From: Gammaproteobacteria bacterium 45_16_T64
Lineage (GTDB): Bacteria > Pseudomonadota > Gammaproteobacteria > Pseudomonadales > Ketobacteraceae
NCBI GenBank assembly: GCA_002162955.1
Contig: MABD01000037.1
Span: forward strand, 1 to 64,000
DNA length: 64,000 nucleotides
Direction of reading: 5' to 3'
The position numbers and the translations under genes are program-made. The notes under the pieces were generated by a model, which worked only from the letters and a program-made list of their open reading frames with translations, made no database searches and was not told the DNA's origin. Shown here piece by piece: positions 28,436-37,103 of this stretch (position 1 is the first letter of the stretch; each line of letters opens with the position of its first letter).

Positions 28436-29920
28436 TCAATTAGCGGCAACAGTCCGCCCCTCGGCCCAATGCCTTAGCTTTGCGAGTTTCTCACTCATAA
28501 CAACCGATAATGGGCTCGTATTAGCGACTTCTTGCAAAATATGTTCAGTATCTAGCACCGTCTTTTGCGCTGCACATGCATACAACCCTGCTACCACGGC
28601 TTGCTCTATCTCTGCACCAGAAAAGCCTTCCGTTGCCTCCGTCAACCGAGCCACATCAAAGCTGTCAGGGTTCTGATCACGTTTCGACAAATGTATGCGT
28701 AAAATAACCTCCCTCACGTCTGGATCAGGTAAGTCTACAAAGAAGATTTCATCCAAACGCCCTTTACGGATCAACTCAGGTGGCAGTTGACTAATATCAT
28801 TGGATGTCGCAACCACAAAAACTGAAGTAGAACGCTCAGCCATCCAAGTTAAGAGCGTCCCTAAAATTCTCTTAGAGGTACCATTGTCACTGCTATCGCC
28901 CCCCATTCCCTTTTCGATTTCATCAAACCATAGTACACAAGGAGACAAGGTATCTGCCAAAGCCAGCGCATCTCGCAAGTTCTTTTCGGTCTCGCCTATA
29001 TATTTGTTGTAGAGGCTTCCCATATCCAAGCGTAACAGCGGCACTCCCCAAGTACCTGCCACCGATTTCGCCGCCAAGCTTTTGCCTCCCCCCTGTATAC
29101 CCAATAGCATCAACCCTTTCGGCCGATCAACCGTTGAACTCTCATCCGAATCAAGGAATCGCTCTCGGCGTTGAACCAACCATTTTTTAAGGTTTGCCAA
29201 ACCTCCAACATCTGAAAAGTTCGCCGTGTCATACTCGAATTGAAGCACGCCATCCATATCCATCAGCTCAAATTTAGCTTTATTGAGCACAGGAATATCA
29301 TCTTCGGTAATAGCACCATCATCCATGATTGCCCCACGAGCCAGCCGACGAGCATCCGCATAGGTGAGCCCCTTCAAATTGCTCACCAATAAATTCAGCG
29401 CCTTACTGTCGGTAGTCACTTTCTTACCTTGATTTTGCTTCGACCAATGGCCCGCTTCTTCCCTAACCAAATGCAATAACTGCTTGTCGTTCGGCAGTGA
29501 TAACGACATTTGTGCGCAGTAACGTTTTATTTCCGGTGGAATTGCTAACTCGTGACTCAATAAAATCACCGTATGTCCGTTGGCATCATGCTCCATCGCT
29601 ATCTCTTTTAAGAGACGGACATTTTTGGGGTTATCCGCCAAGAAAGGGTGGAAATCACACAAGATATAGATGCTTGGGCGTTCGGTACTTTTGATTTGAC
29701 CCAATGCAGCGTCAGGCTCTGCCGTTAAACGCTGCGCAACATTATGCTCAAGATCCGCTCGCTTTAGGCCCTCCGTCACCGTCCAAGTAAACACCGGCCG
29801 ACCTTGACCCACTCCAACGCGACTAACAAGTTGAACGGCGCGCGGCTCTTCATACGTTTCTATAACAACGATGGGAACACGTGACCCAACAATAATCTGT
29901 AAATCTTGAAAATCTGGCAT
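28436..29920 (-). CDS. AAA+ ATPase, Ycf46-like
   Basis: A 494-residue cytoplasmic protein. Residues 1-225 form an N-terminal domain resembling a degenerate nucleotide-binding fold (RVPIVVIETYEEPRA, ILCDFHPFL, LLSHEL). Residues about 235-470 are an AAA+ module: Walker A GIQGGGKS (274-281), Walker B VLWFDEIE (329-336), the sensor ATSND and an Arg finger region RKGRLDE (385-391), followed by the helical lid GFSGAEIEQAV. This layout is that of the cyanobacterial/plastid Ycf46 group rather than FtsH or ClpX. Biochemical role is unknown. First gene of an operon with AraC and CPBP genes. Confidence 0.88.
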   Translation of the reverse strand: MPDFQDLQIIVGSRVPIVVIETYEEPRAVQLVSRVGVGQGRPVFTWTVTEGLKRADLEHNVAQRLTAEPDAALGQIKSTERPSIYILCDFHPFLADNPKNVRLLKEIAMEHDANGHTVILLSHELAIPPEIKRYCAQMSLSLPNDKQLLHLVREEAGHWSKQNQGKKVTTDSKALNLLVSNLKGLTYADARRLARGAIMDDGAITEDDIPVLNKAKFELMDMDGVLQFEYDTANFSDVGGLANLKKWLVQRRERFLDSDESSTVDRPKGLMLLGIQGGGKSLAAKSVAGTWGVPLLRLDMGSLYNKYIGETEKNLRDALALADTLSPCVLWFDEIEKGMGGDSSDNGTSKRILGTLLTWMAERSTSVFVVATSNDISQLPPELIRKGRLDEIFFVDLPDPDVREVILRIHLSKRDQNPDSFDVARLTEATEGFSGAEIEQAVVAGLYACAAQKTVLDTEHILQEVANTSPLSVVMSEKLAKLRHWAEGRTVAAN

Positions 29921-29984
29921 AGCTCATCCATTCAACTGGCAACGTGATCAAAAAAGGGAGTAGAATTTTATAAATACATTCATT

Positions 29985-30344
29985 TTAGAGGGGGCTTTCA
30001 TAAAACACATAAGAGGTTGAGTAATCGCTTATCTCAAAGTACACCTTTTTCTCGCCAACGTCTGCTAGATAGTTTTGGTTGGCGTCCAATACACCGTAAC
30101 CAAACCGATAAGGTCGCGCATCACTGCTTGAAGTACCAACAGCAGTAGAGAGCTTATCGATCTTGATAAAACGCTTAACCAGTTTTTCACCAGCATAAAC
30201 ATCCAACACCCCGTCGGTCCCCGTCCAATTTTGTAGCGCACGCCCTAATTTATTCTGCGTTTCCTGAGTACAGCCACCCAACACCAAACAATACAGCAAC
30301 ACGACACCAATGCCATGTGTCACAGATTTCCCTTTCTTCACCAT
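29985..30344 (-). CDS. Small hypothetical lipoprotein (119 aa)
   Basis: A signal peptide of about 24 residues (GIGVVLLYCLVLGG) ends in the lipobox VLGGC, with C25 as the lipidated residue. The mature part is polar with no known domain; it contains VLDVYAGEKLVKRFIKIDKLSTA and a Tyr-rich end that looks like a small beta-barrel or beta-sandwich. AGGAG lies only two bases before the ATG, so the GTG codons at 30341 or 30323 are possible alternatives. Divergent from coq7. Family not recognised. Confidence 0.72.
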   Translation of the reverse strand: MVKKGKSVTHGIGVVLLYCLVLGGCTQETQNKLGRALQNWTGTDGVLDVYAGEKLVKRFIKIDKLSTAVGTSSSDARPYRFGYGVLDANQNYLADVGEKKVYFEISDYSTSYVFYESPL

Positions 30345-30438
30345 AACTCCTAGTAATCCTTATCTCTGTGGGTTTTATTTATATAAGCTTCATTTTATAA
30401 TCAGCTTCCGCCATTATAACTCTCTGGAGCTTCCTGTC

Positions 30439-31089
30439 ATGCCGTCCAGTTCTCGTCAATTCTCTTTATTTGATCGATTCATCCATCATACAGATGATGC
30501 ACTACGTACAATTGCCGGTACACATACCGAAAGTCTACGTGCAAACCCCGCGGGAGAGGTACCTGAAGCGCAATTATCAGAGGCAGAAAAAACCCACACA
30601 GCAGGGCTGATGAGAGTCAATCACACCGGGGAAGTATGTGCGCAAGCGCTATATCAAGGTCAGGCATTAACTGCCAGACTTCCTCGAGTCAGAAAATCAA
30701 TGGAGAGCGCAGCGAAAGAAGAAGAAGACCATTTGGCCTGGTGCGAGGAGCGACTCCGTGAGCTCGACAGTCATCCCAGTGTATTTAATCCCGCTTGGTA
30801 TGTTATGTCGTTTGGTATTGGAGCAGCAGCAGGTTTTGCTGGTGATAAGTGGAGCCTAGGTTTTGTGGAAGAAACAGAGGTGCAAGTTTGTGCTCACCTC
30901 AGCGAACATTTAGAAAATTTACCGCCACAAGACACACGCTCCCATAAAATTCTTTCACAAATGCACAAGGACGAAGCTCAGCATGCCCAAATGGCAAAAC
31001 GCGCAGGTGCGGCGTCATTACCAAAGCCAATAAAAAAACTGATGTCGTCTGTTTCAAAAGTAATGACCAGTACAGCCTACAAAATATAA
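30439..31089 (+). CDS. coq7: 3-demethoxyubiquinol 3-hydroxylase (Coq7)
   Basis: Di-iron hydroxylase that makes the penultimate intermediate of ubiquinone synthesis at the inner membrane. Iron-ligand motifs are visible in four helices: RVNHTGEVCAQAL, AAKEEEDHLAWCEERL, FVEETEVQVCAHL and MHKDEAQHAQMA. The longer open frame (from 30310) is not used: ATG at 30439 has GGAG nine bases upstream and gives a 216-residue protein of normal length, starting MPSSSRQFSLFDRFI. TATAAT at 30396-30401 is a possible -10. Use of Coq7 rather than UbiF fits Pseudomonas-type bacteria. Confidence 0.94.
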   Translation: MPSSSRQFSLFDRFIHHTDDALRTIAGTHTESLRANPAGEVPEAQLSEAEKTHTAGLMRVNHTGEVCAQALYQGQALTARLPRVRKSMESAAKEEEDHLAWCEERLRELDSHPSVFNPAWYVMSFGIGAAAGFAGDKWSLGFVEETEVQVCAHLSEHLENLPPQDTRSHKILSQMHKDEAQHAQMAKRAGAASLPKPIKKLMSSVSKVMTSTAYKI

Positions 31090-31280
31090 CGGCATTTACA
31101 TCACAAAAAGCGTAAAAAACTTTGCGTTGCGGAACAAGGCTAACTGAGCTTGTCTTAATATTCGCTTTTACAAACACTGCGCTTGCTTATCACCCATCAA
31201 GGGGCTATAACCCCTAACATAGAGCTGATAACAAAAGATTACACAGTGCTTATTTTTAGACAAAGGAAACTGTTCAATTT

Positions 31281-32000
31281 ATGAACACAAGCGACACAGA
31301 AATAGAACTGGAGCCCTGCTTTAAGTTAAAAGGCAGCCGGGTAACCATCACTATTCTCGAACTTTACGAGTACGAATACGCGACCTTCAATGACCAACTT
31401 GCAGAAACCGTTCGTAGCGCTCCTGATTTTTTCCAACAAACACCCGTCATCCTTAGCCTCGAGAGATGCAAAGATACAGGGTTTATCGACTTTATCGAAC
31501 TCGGAGAATTATGCCGCGAGTATGGACTCGTTCCAGTCGCTATTCGCGGCGGAAGTGAAGAACAACTTCTATCAGCCAATGTTGCAGGCCTTCCACATTT
31601 ACCCGTGGGCGCAGCCAAACCACCCGAGGCACCCAAAAAACAACCTGAGCCCGCACCTGAAGCCCCGCCTATACAAAATACCGTTATTACGACACCGGTT
31701 CGTTCAGGGCAACAAGTATACGCTAAGGGGGGTGACCTAATAATTATTGCCCCCGTTAGCCCAGGGGCGGAAGTGTTAGCTGATGGTAATATTCATATCT
31801 ATGGTCCGCTGCGTGGGCGAGCCCTTGCAGGCGTGAGCGGCAACAAGAATGCGCGTATATTCTGCTACAGCTTAGAAGCCGAATTATTGTCTATTGGCGG
31901 TATTTTTACTGTCGATGAAGACCTCAAGACCAGCAATTGGAAAAAGAACATCCAGGCCTATCTAGACGGGGACAAACTTGTCATCTCCGCCTTTAGCTAA
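31281..32000 (+). CDS. minC: Septum site-determining protein MinC
   Basis: Inhibits FtsZ ring formation away from midcell, as a complex with MinD. The N-terminal FtsZ-binding domain (about 1-110) has FKLKGSRVTITILELYEY; a Pro/Ala/Glu-rich linker (about 115-140) leads to the C-terminal beta-helix (RSGQQVYAKGGDLIIIAPV, GNIHIYGPLRGRALAG, ARIFCYSLEAELLSIGG) that binds MinD. 239 residues, typical. AAGGAA precedes the ATG. A small AGGGG/CCCCT hairpin (31200-31215) lies in the leader without an assigned role. Confidence 0.95.
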   Translation: MNTSDTEIELEPCFKLKGSRVTITILELYEYEYATFNDQLAETVRSAPDFFQQTPVILSLERCKDTGFIDFIELGELCREYGLVPVAIRGGSEEQLLSANVAGLPHLPVGAAKPPEAPKKQPEPAPEAPPIQNTVITTPVRSGQQVYAKGGDLIIIAPVSPGAEVLADGNIHIYGPLRGRALAGVSGNKNARIFCYSLEAELLSIGGIFTVDEDLKTSNWKKNIQAYLDGDKLVISAFS

Positions 32001-32037
32001 TTTACAGAATGCCAATAAAACCAAAGAGGAATTACCC

Positions 32038-32850
32038 TTGACCGAAATAATTGTAATCACGTCCGGCAAAGGCGGCGTAGGAAAAACCACCACCAGTGCC
32101 GCCCTTGGTACTGGATTGGCGCAAAAAGGACACAAAACGGTAATCATCGATTTTGATGTGGGCCTACGTAACCTCGACCTCATCATGGGCTGTGAGCGCC
32201 GTGTCGTTTATGATTTTGTTAACGTGATTAACGGCGAAGCGAACCTAAACCAAGCGCTGATCAAAGATAAGCGCACGGATAATTTATTTATCCTGCCTGC
32301 CTCGCAAACAAGAGACAAAGATGCACTCACTCAAGAAGGCGTTCAACGCGTCCTTGAAGAACTCAAGAAAGACTTTGAGTACATCGTGTGCGACTCTCCG
32401 GCTGGCATCGAAAAAGGTGCATTTATGGCGATGTATTTCGCCGACAGAGCAATCATCGTCACAAACCCAGAAGTCTCATCAGTAAGAGATTCAGACAGAA
32501 TTCTCGGCTTACTACAAAGTAAGACATACCGAGCAGAAAACAATCAACCACCAATACAAGAACACCTACTTCTCACACGCTACAACCCTGATCGCGTCGA
32601 CCTCGGGGAAATGCTCAGCGTTGAAGATGTCGAAGATATTCTCGCCATCAAGCTACTGGGAGTAATCCCTGAGTCTAAATCCGTACTTAAGGCATCAAAC
32701 CAGGGCGCGCCCGTTATACTGGATGATGAGAGTGATGCAGGGCAGGCATACGACGATGCCACACGTCGCTTACTGGGAGAAGAAGTGGAACAACGCTTCA
32801 TCGAAAAAGCCAAACAAGGCATATTCAAGAGAATGTTCGGGGTAAGATAA
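32038..32850 (+). CDS. minD: Septum site-determining protein MinD
   Basis: Membrane-associated ATPase that recruits MinC and oscillates with MinE. The deviant Walker A GKGGVGKTTT lies at the N-terminus, with DFDVGLRNLDLIMG, DSPAGIEKGA and a C-terminal amphipathic membrane-targeting helix (KQGIFKRMFG). The start is TTG at 32038 with AGAGGA seven bases upstream, giving MTEIIVITSGKGG and the standard 270 residues. The longest frame would start at TTG 31978 inside minC and is not credible. The stop is directly next to the minE ATG. Confidence 0.95.
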   Translation: MTEIIVITSGKGGVGKTTTSAALGTGLAQKGHKTVIIDFDVGLRNLDLIMGCERRVVYDFVNVINGEANLNQALIKDKRTDNLFILPASQTRDKDALTQEGVQRVLEELKKDFEYIVCDSPAGIEKGAFMAMYFADRAIIVTNPEVSSVRDSDRILGLLQSKTYRAENNQPPIQEHLLLTRYNPDRVDLGEMLSVEDVEDILAIKLLGVIPESKSVLKASNQGAPVILDDESDAGQAYDDATRRLLGEEVEQRFIEKAKQGIFKRMFGVR

Positions 32851-33114
32851 ATGGCATTTTTGGATTACTTTCGTACCAAACAAAAAAACAGTGCAAACCT
32901 AGCAAAAGAACGACTACAGATCATTGTGGCTCACGAACGCTCAACGCGAGAGCAGCCAGACTATTTGCCTGCGTTACAGAAAGATCTTATTGAAGTAATC
33001 AGTAAATATGTCGCAATCAGCCAAGATCAGGTTTGTGTAAATTTAGAAAAAGAAGGTGAATACTCTGTTCTGGAGCTCAATATAACCTTCCCTGAAGAAC
33101 AAGCCGTTAGCTAG
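32851..33114 (+). CDS. minE: Cell division topological specificity factor MinE
   Basis: Displaces MinC from MinD and stimulates MinD ATPase at the membrane, creating pole-to-pole oscillation. The N-terminal anti-MinCD region has the membrane-binding MAFLDYFR and [17 protein letters not shown]; the C-terminal topological domain follows ([16 protein letters not shown]). 87 residues, usual length. It begins on the base after the minD stop and ends the minCDE operon at a strong terminator. Confidence 0.95.
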   Translation: MAFLDYFRTKQKNSANLAKERLQIIVAHERSTREQPDYLPALQKDLIEVISKYVAISQDQVCVNLEKEGEYSVLELNITFPEEQAVS

Positions 33115-33127
33115 ATTATCGACTAAT

Positions 33128-33163
33128 CACAAAAAACCCTTCTTATGAGAAGGGTTTTTTGTG
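33128..33163. terminator. Bidirectional terminator after minE
   Basis: A perfect 16-bp stem (CACAAAAAACCCTTCT with its complement) and 4-nt loop TATG. A-run on the left and T-run on the right make it work for minE and for the convergent gene ending at 33201. Confidence 0.9.
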
Positions 33164-33200
33164 TAGTTCAAAAATCATATTCACTCGAAGCCTGACGTTG

Positions 33201-33857
33201 CTACCCCTTGATAACCTCACGGGACTCCTTAAATGACTCTCGCTCCTCCATCAAACTATCATAGAGTTCCTTTTCATCATCAGACAACCTGGGGCCAGAG
33301 GGTGAAGGCGAGTCTCTCAAGTCAATTTGAAGATTCTTTTCAATTTCACTAGGCAGCTCTTCCGGCTCATCACTGAGCAAAGAGGACCCAATCAAATCAT
33401 TAGGCATATACAACGGCTTCGCCATCATCATTTTTTTGTATGGGTCAGATCCAACCTCTATATTACGAATATCGCAAATCCGTTCGATGGCAATATCAAA
33501 TGCTTTTTCAATACCATGAGCACCTACCGACACCGTTTTATGTTTTGCGGGCTTATCTGGTAGTTTGATTCGAATCTTAAATTCTTGCCAATCCTTTCGG
33601 CCTGCTCTAGAGCGTGATTGTATTTGTAATCCCACAACACGCCCATCATCATGCACAACGCCTTCTCCGCGAAGTGCTTTCAGCTCAAGGTGCGCTTTAT
33701 AGCGCTGATCAAGGCTTTCTTGTAAGGCTTTCGCCTCACGTTCCGCACGCTTTCGGTCTTTACCTATACGTACGTACTTTTGAATTTCCTTGCCATCCCA
33801 AGCCTTGGTGATCCGGTAATACTCCCTACTACCATCTTTAAGAACGGTAATCCCCAT
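33201..33857 (-). CDS. Hypothetical protein, possibly DNA binding (218 aa)
   Basis: I do not recognise a named family. The N-terminus (MGITVLKDGSREYYRITKAW) and the following very basic helix (KDRKRAEREAKALQ) resemble the small beta-sheet arm-binding or AP2-like modules of phage-type proteins, and KTVSVGAHGIEKAFDIAIE resembles the second strand-helix part of an AP2-like fold. The C-terminal 70 residues are acidic and probably disordered. The frame reaches back to 33926, but ATG at 33857 is preferred because the region before it reads as untranslated leader; its ribosome site is weak. It stands alone between the min operon and a gene-poor gap, as a recently acquired gene might. Confidence 0.6.
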   Translation of the reverse strand: MGITVLKDGSREYYRITKAWDGKEIQKYVRIGKDRKRAEREAKALQESLDQRYKAHLELKALRGEGVVHDDGRVVGLQIQSRSRAGRKDWQEFKIRIKLPDKPAKHKTVSVGAHGIEKAFDIAIERICDIRNIEVGSDPYKKMMMAKPLYMPNDLIGSSLLSDEPEELPSEIEKNLQIDLRDSPSPSGPRLSDDEKELYDSLMEERESFKESREVIKG

Positions 33858-34299
33858 GCGGCTAAACCTAATGTAAAAATTCTTGTTATATGACCATAAA
33901 ATGCATAAATAAGTCCGCCAAACCAAAAAAGTTTAGGCTGTACTCATATGTTGTATAACAATCATGTTAACGCTGTGAGGAACTCAAGGATACAAATGAA
34001 ACGCATGTCAAAAACAAATAAATTAAGGGATCTTCCCTAATATTTGTGTTTTAGAAAACCTGATATTGCCCCCACGCCCTGGTAAAAACATGATCACCAG
34101 TACTAAAGGTTAATTTACTCAATCGGTGAGCATTTACAAGGGCTTTGGCGTAAAAACCGGTGTTTCTATACCCATTTAATCACATCTCGCCCCATGATCC
34201 ACCAATACCAATAATGAACCCTAGGTTGCGCGTTAAAAAACGGTGAATCCACAACCTAAACACCATAGGGAACATTGCGAACTAATATTCTCAGAAAAC
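33858..34299. other. Gene-poor intergenic region with small palindromes and a mini-ORF
   Basis: No gene of normal size. A TTGTATAACAA palindrome (33951-33961) lies upstream of the orphan minus-strand gene and could be an operator. A 14-codon plus-strand frame (33996-34040, beginning MKRMSKTNK) has AAGGA five bases before its ATG and ends in a small GGGA/TCCC hairpin; it is too short to call a gene. The rest is AT-rich without clear signals. Confidence 0.35.
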
Positions 34300-34333
34300 A
34301 AAAAAAAACCCATTAACGAACAGCTAATGGGCT
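34300..34333 (-). terminator. Terminator downstream of pomAB
   Basis: On the minus strand AAGCCCATTA pairs with TAATGGGTTT around a 9-nt loop and is followed by eight T. It lies about 160 bp beyond the pomB stop. The intervening 34334-34495 carries a 13-codon frame with AAGGA (34386-34427) and two TACGTA palindromes 10 bp apart (34434-34449), neither of which I can assign. Confidence 0.8.
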
Positions 34334-34495
34334 TAGAGGCATGAAACACAGAAATCTGCATCAATCAAAATTAAGGAAATATGTTATGAACACAAACAGC
34401 ATATCTAGGAAGTGGATTACACAATAGCGTGATTACGTAGCGTTACGTATCAGAGCGTAAAGCATTGTAAGGTAGAGCAGATTCACGAAGCCTGG

Positions 34496-35848
34496 CTAAA
34501 AGAACTCATTTTCCTCTTCCGCAGGCTCGCTGGAAGGTTGTAAAAATGGATCAACGGAAATATCGAAAGCATCATTAGCATTCTCTGGCTTAGAGTTTAC
34601 TTCGGGGATTGATGGCACGGTCTCCTCCACTTTGGGCTGATTCTGTGTCGTTAATTCGGCTTCAACAATAGTCTTGTTAACACCGTCTTCTATTACGTCA
34701 AGACCGTCAAACTCTTCTCCCGAAGGAATTTCGTCCGGTATCAACAAGTCTTCAGGGACAGGTTCAAACGCACTAATCTCCCGCTCCACCTCATCCTCAT
34801 CAACCTCTTCTTCAGCAGCAGCCTCCTCTTCATCACCACCCATCAAAATTTCAAACCCCTCCACACCCTCCAGGCCAGCCTCCCTTAACAAGTCCTCAGT
34901 AAATTCTTCATCTTCGGGCAACGCCTCCTCACCGCTTATGATTTTTTCGTCATTTTCTCCTTGATTGATAATAATCTCGACACGGCGATTAATGCTTCGG
35001 TTATCGTCTGAATCATTTTCCACCAGCGGCTTTGTATCACCATGACCTACGATGGTAAACAGTTCGGGGTCCATGGTTTCTGCTTTCAATAGCTCATGCG
35101 CCACGGACACGGAACGAGCCGATGACAACTCCCAATTCGATCTAAACCGTACTGTCGAGATCGGAATATCATCCGTATGACCTGCGACGGCGTATACGCC
35201 TTTTATGTCTTCAATCGCCCCACGAATTTTATCCATTATTGGAATAAAACTGTCTCTTAGTTTTGCAGAGCCCGATTCAAATGACCCTTTCTCTTTAACC
35301 CGAATCACAATTTGCCTGCCCTGTGTTTCGACTTCTATTCTACCTTTTCGTATTTCGTCCATAAGTTTTGCGGCCGCTTTCACCGCATCAGCCTGAGTCT
35401 TTGCCTCAAGCTTTTGCTTTATTTTTTCCATGGCCTGCTTCGCTGCTGCATCACTGATCTCCTTAGAATCTTTAGCCCCTTTATTCTCCTCCTCCCGAGC
35501 ATCAGATTCACCTGGCGTGCATAAAACCTGCAGAGTGTTAGCCATATCATCAACAGTGTGTTGTCGCACTTCGTTAAGAACAGTAGGGTCAGGCCGCCCC
35601 GGAGAGAATTCCTGAGCAATAATGGAGGTGCCTTTAGGTGAGTCGCTGGCTTTTATCTGGGTCTGTACCCCAAATGCATTTTTCATCGAGCCCGCTACTT
35701 TTTTGTATTTTTGAGCATCCATTTCGGAAAACGCCAACAACAGCACAAAGAAGCACATGAGTAGCGACATCAAATCGGCGAACGTTGCTAGGTACGCTGG
35801 TAAACCCGCGGGGCATTCGGGACATTCGCACTCTTCTTCATCACTCAC
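34496..35848 (-). CDS. pomB: Flagellar stator protein PomB/MotB with a long acidic tail
   Basis: Stator subunit that couples ion flow to flagellar rotation and anchors to peptidoglycan. The single N-terminal helix (about 17-42) carries the ion-binding D25 in TFADLMSLLMCFFVLLL. The plug and linker follow, then the OmpA-type peptidoglycan-binding domain (about 190-310: GSFESGSAKL, AGHTDDIPI, NWELSSARS, VGHGDTKPL, NRRVEI). Unusually, about 140 very acidic residues (about 311-450) continue after it, whereas MotB/PomB proteins mostly stop shortly after OmpA. It follows pomA by 39 bp. The sodium specificity is inferred from PomA similarity. Confidence 0.88.
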   Translation of the reverse strand: MSDEEECECPECPAGLPAYLATFADLMSLLMCFFVLLLAFSEMDAQKYKKVAGSMKNAFGVQTQIKASDSPKGTSIIAQEFSPGRPDPTVLNEVRQHTVDDMANTLQVLCTPGESDAREEENKGAKDSKEISDAAAKQAMEKIKQKLEAKTQADAVKAAAKLMDEIRKGRIEVETQGRQIVIRVKEKGSFESGSAKLRDSFIPIMDKIRGAIEDIKGVYAVAGHTDDIPISTVRFRSNWELSSARSVSVAHELLKAETMDPELFTIVGHGDTKPLVENDSDDNRSINRRVEIIINQGENDEKIISGEEALPEDEEFTEDLLREAGLEGVEGFEILMGGDEEEAAAEEEVDEDEVEREISAFEPVPEDLLIPDEIPSGEEFDGLDVIEDGVNKTIVEAELTTQNQPKVEETVPSIPEVNSKPENANDAFDISVDPFLQPSSEPAEEENEFF

Positions 35849-35887
35849 GACTCATCCCGCACCGTAGATGCCAAACAAAGAGGAACC

Positions 35888-36652
35888 CTAACCATCATCG
35901 TCACCAGCTCCACGTTTGCCTTCTGCAATATACGCTTTTAATAATGACTGAATAACGCGAGGGTTTTGCCCTGCTTGAATGGCCACCAGTGCATCGATGA
36001 TCATCGATTTTACTCTGGCTTCCTCTTCCGCTCGTATTTTACATTTGTCGGCAATCGGTAGTGCGATCATATTTGCAATCATTGCACCATATAGCGTGGT
36101 CAATAACGCCACCGCCATAGCCGGACCAATAGACTTTGGATCATCCATCGCAGACAGCATCTGCACCAAACCCACCAAGGTGCCAATCATCCCCATGGCA
36201 GGCGCTACATCTCCTACTTGTTGCCAAAGGCCAGCCCCCATCATGTGACGCCCAATGGCCTCCTTCATATCTTTGGTAAGCATCCCCTTTACCACCTCGG
36301 GGTCATGACCATCCACCAACAAAGTAATGCCTTGCTGTAAAAAGTCGTTGCTGACCTCTTTGCCTTCCAACGACAACAAGCCGCCTTTACGGGCGGTATC
36401 AGCAATATCGACCACTTCCACGATAATTTCCTCGGGAGGCGACAGGCTAAACTTAAAGCTTTTGCCTGCTACTTTCATAGACCCTATAAATTGCCCCATG
36501 GGATACTTCATCATGATCGCAAATAACGTCCCTCCAAACACCACCAAAATTGAAGGTACATTAACAAATATTAGGACACTACCACCCGCTGCCATCGCAG
36601 CAATAACGATGGCAAATGCACCGATAAGCCCCACCAGCGTTGCTAAATCCAC
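35888..36652 (-). CDS. pomA: Flagellar stator protein PomA/MotA
   Basis: Four-helix stator subunit. The N-terminus MDLATLVGLIGAFAIVIAAM is close to Vibrio PomA, and VAPAMGMIGTLVGLVQML plus PAMAVALLTTLYGAMIANMIALPIADK are the conserved third and fourth helices; the cytoplasmic loop between helices 2 and 3 holds charged residues for rotor contact. The start is GTG at 36652 with GGAG eight bases upstream; a GTG at 36670 is in frame but has no ribosome site. Forms an operon with pomB, and is divergent from xseB. Confidence 0.92.
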   Translation of the reverse strand: MDLATLVGLIGAFAIVIAAMAAGGSVLIFVNVPSILVVFGGTLFAIMMKYPMGQFIGSMKVAGKSFKFSLSPPEEIIVEVVDIADTARKGGLLSLEGKEVSNDFLQQGITLLVDGHDPEVVKGMLTKDMKEAIGRHMMGAGLWQQVGDVAPAMGMIGTLVGLVQMLSAMDDPKSIGPAMAVALLTTLYGAMIANMIALPIADKCKIRAEEEARVKSMIIDALVAIQAGQNPRVIQSLLKAYIAEGKRGAGDDDG

Positions 36653-36816
36653 ACTGTTCGCTCCAGTCACTCATTATAATTTTAACGCCTATACTATTGA
36701 GTCTAGACAGAAATCCGAATAATTCAGGCTAAGACCCAGCTTTATCTTAAGGTTTCATTGACCAACCCCCTGCAGATTAGGTAAGTTGGCCCCTCGAATA
36801 GTTTAGGTACGGCACA

Positions 36817-37053
36817 ATGGCAAAGAAGAAAGACACGATTGACTTCGAGAAGTCATTGAAAACACTAGAAAAGCTTGTAGACAGCATGGAAACGGGCGAC
36901 CTATCCCTTGAACAATCCTTAACGGCATTTGAAAAAGGCATCAAGTTAACCAAAGATTGCCAAGTCGCGCTATCTCAAGCAGAACAACGGGTTCAAATAT
37001 TAATAGAAGAACATGGCGAAGAAAGTTTAGAACCTTTTGAACCAGAAGAGTAA
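36817..37053 (+). CDS. xseB: Exodeoxyribonuclease VII small subunit
   Basis: Small helical subunit that binds XseA to form a single-strand-specific nuclease. The 78 residues show the family core [26 protein letters not shown] and [22 protein letters not shown]. It is first in the conserved run xseB-ispA-dxs, 50 bp before ispA. The large subunit gene is not in the window. Confidence 0.94.
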   Translation: MAKKKDTIDFEKSLKTLEKLVDSMETGDLSLEQSLTAFEKGIKLTKDCQVALSQAEQRVQILIEEHGEESLEPFEPEE

Positions 37054-37103
37054 CCCGTTCTTGTCAGCGATCATGCAACCCAATTCTAATCAGTAACTAT
37101 CTA

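Noticed and set aside
31978-32037. MinD extension upstream overlapping minC.
   Set aside because: Ribosome site and family alignment place the start at TTG 32038.
33996-34040. 14-codon frame with AAGGA as a real gene.
   Set aside because: Too short and without conservation data; kept only as an observation in the intergenic entry.
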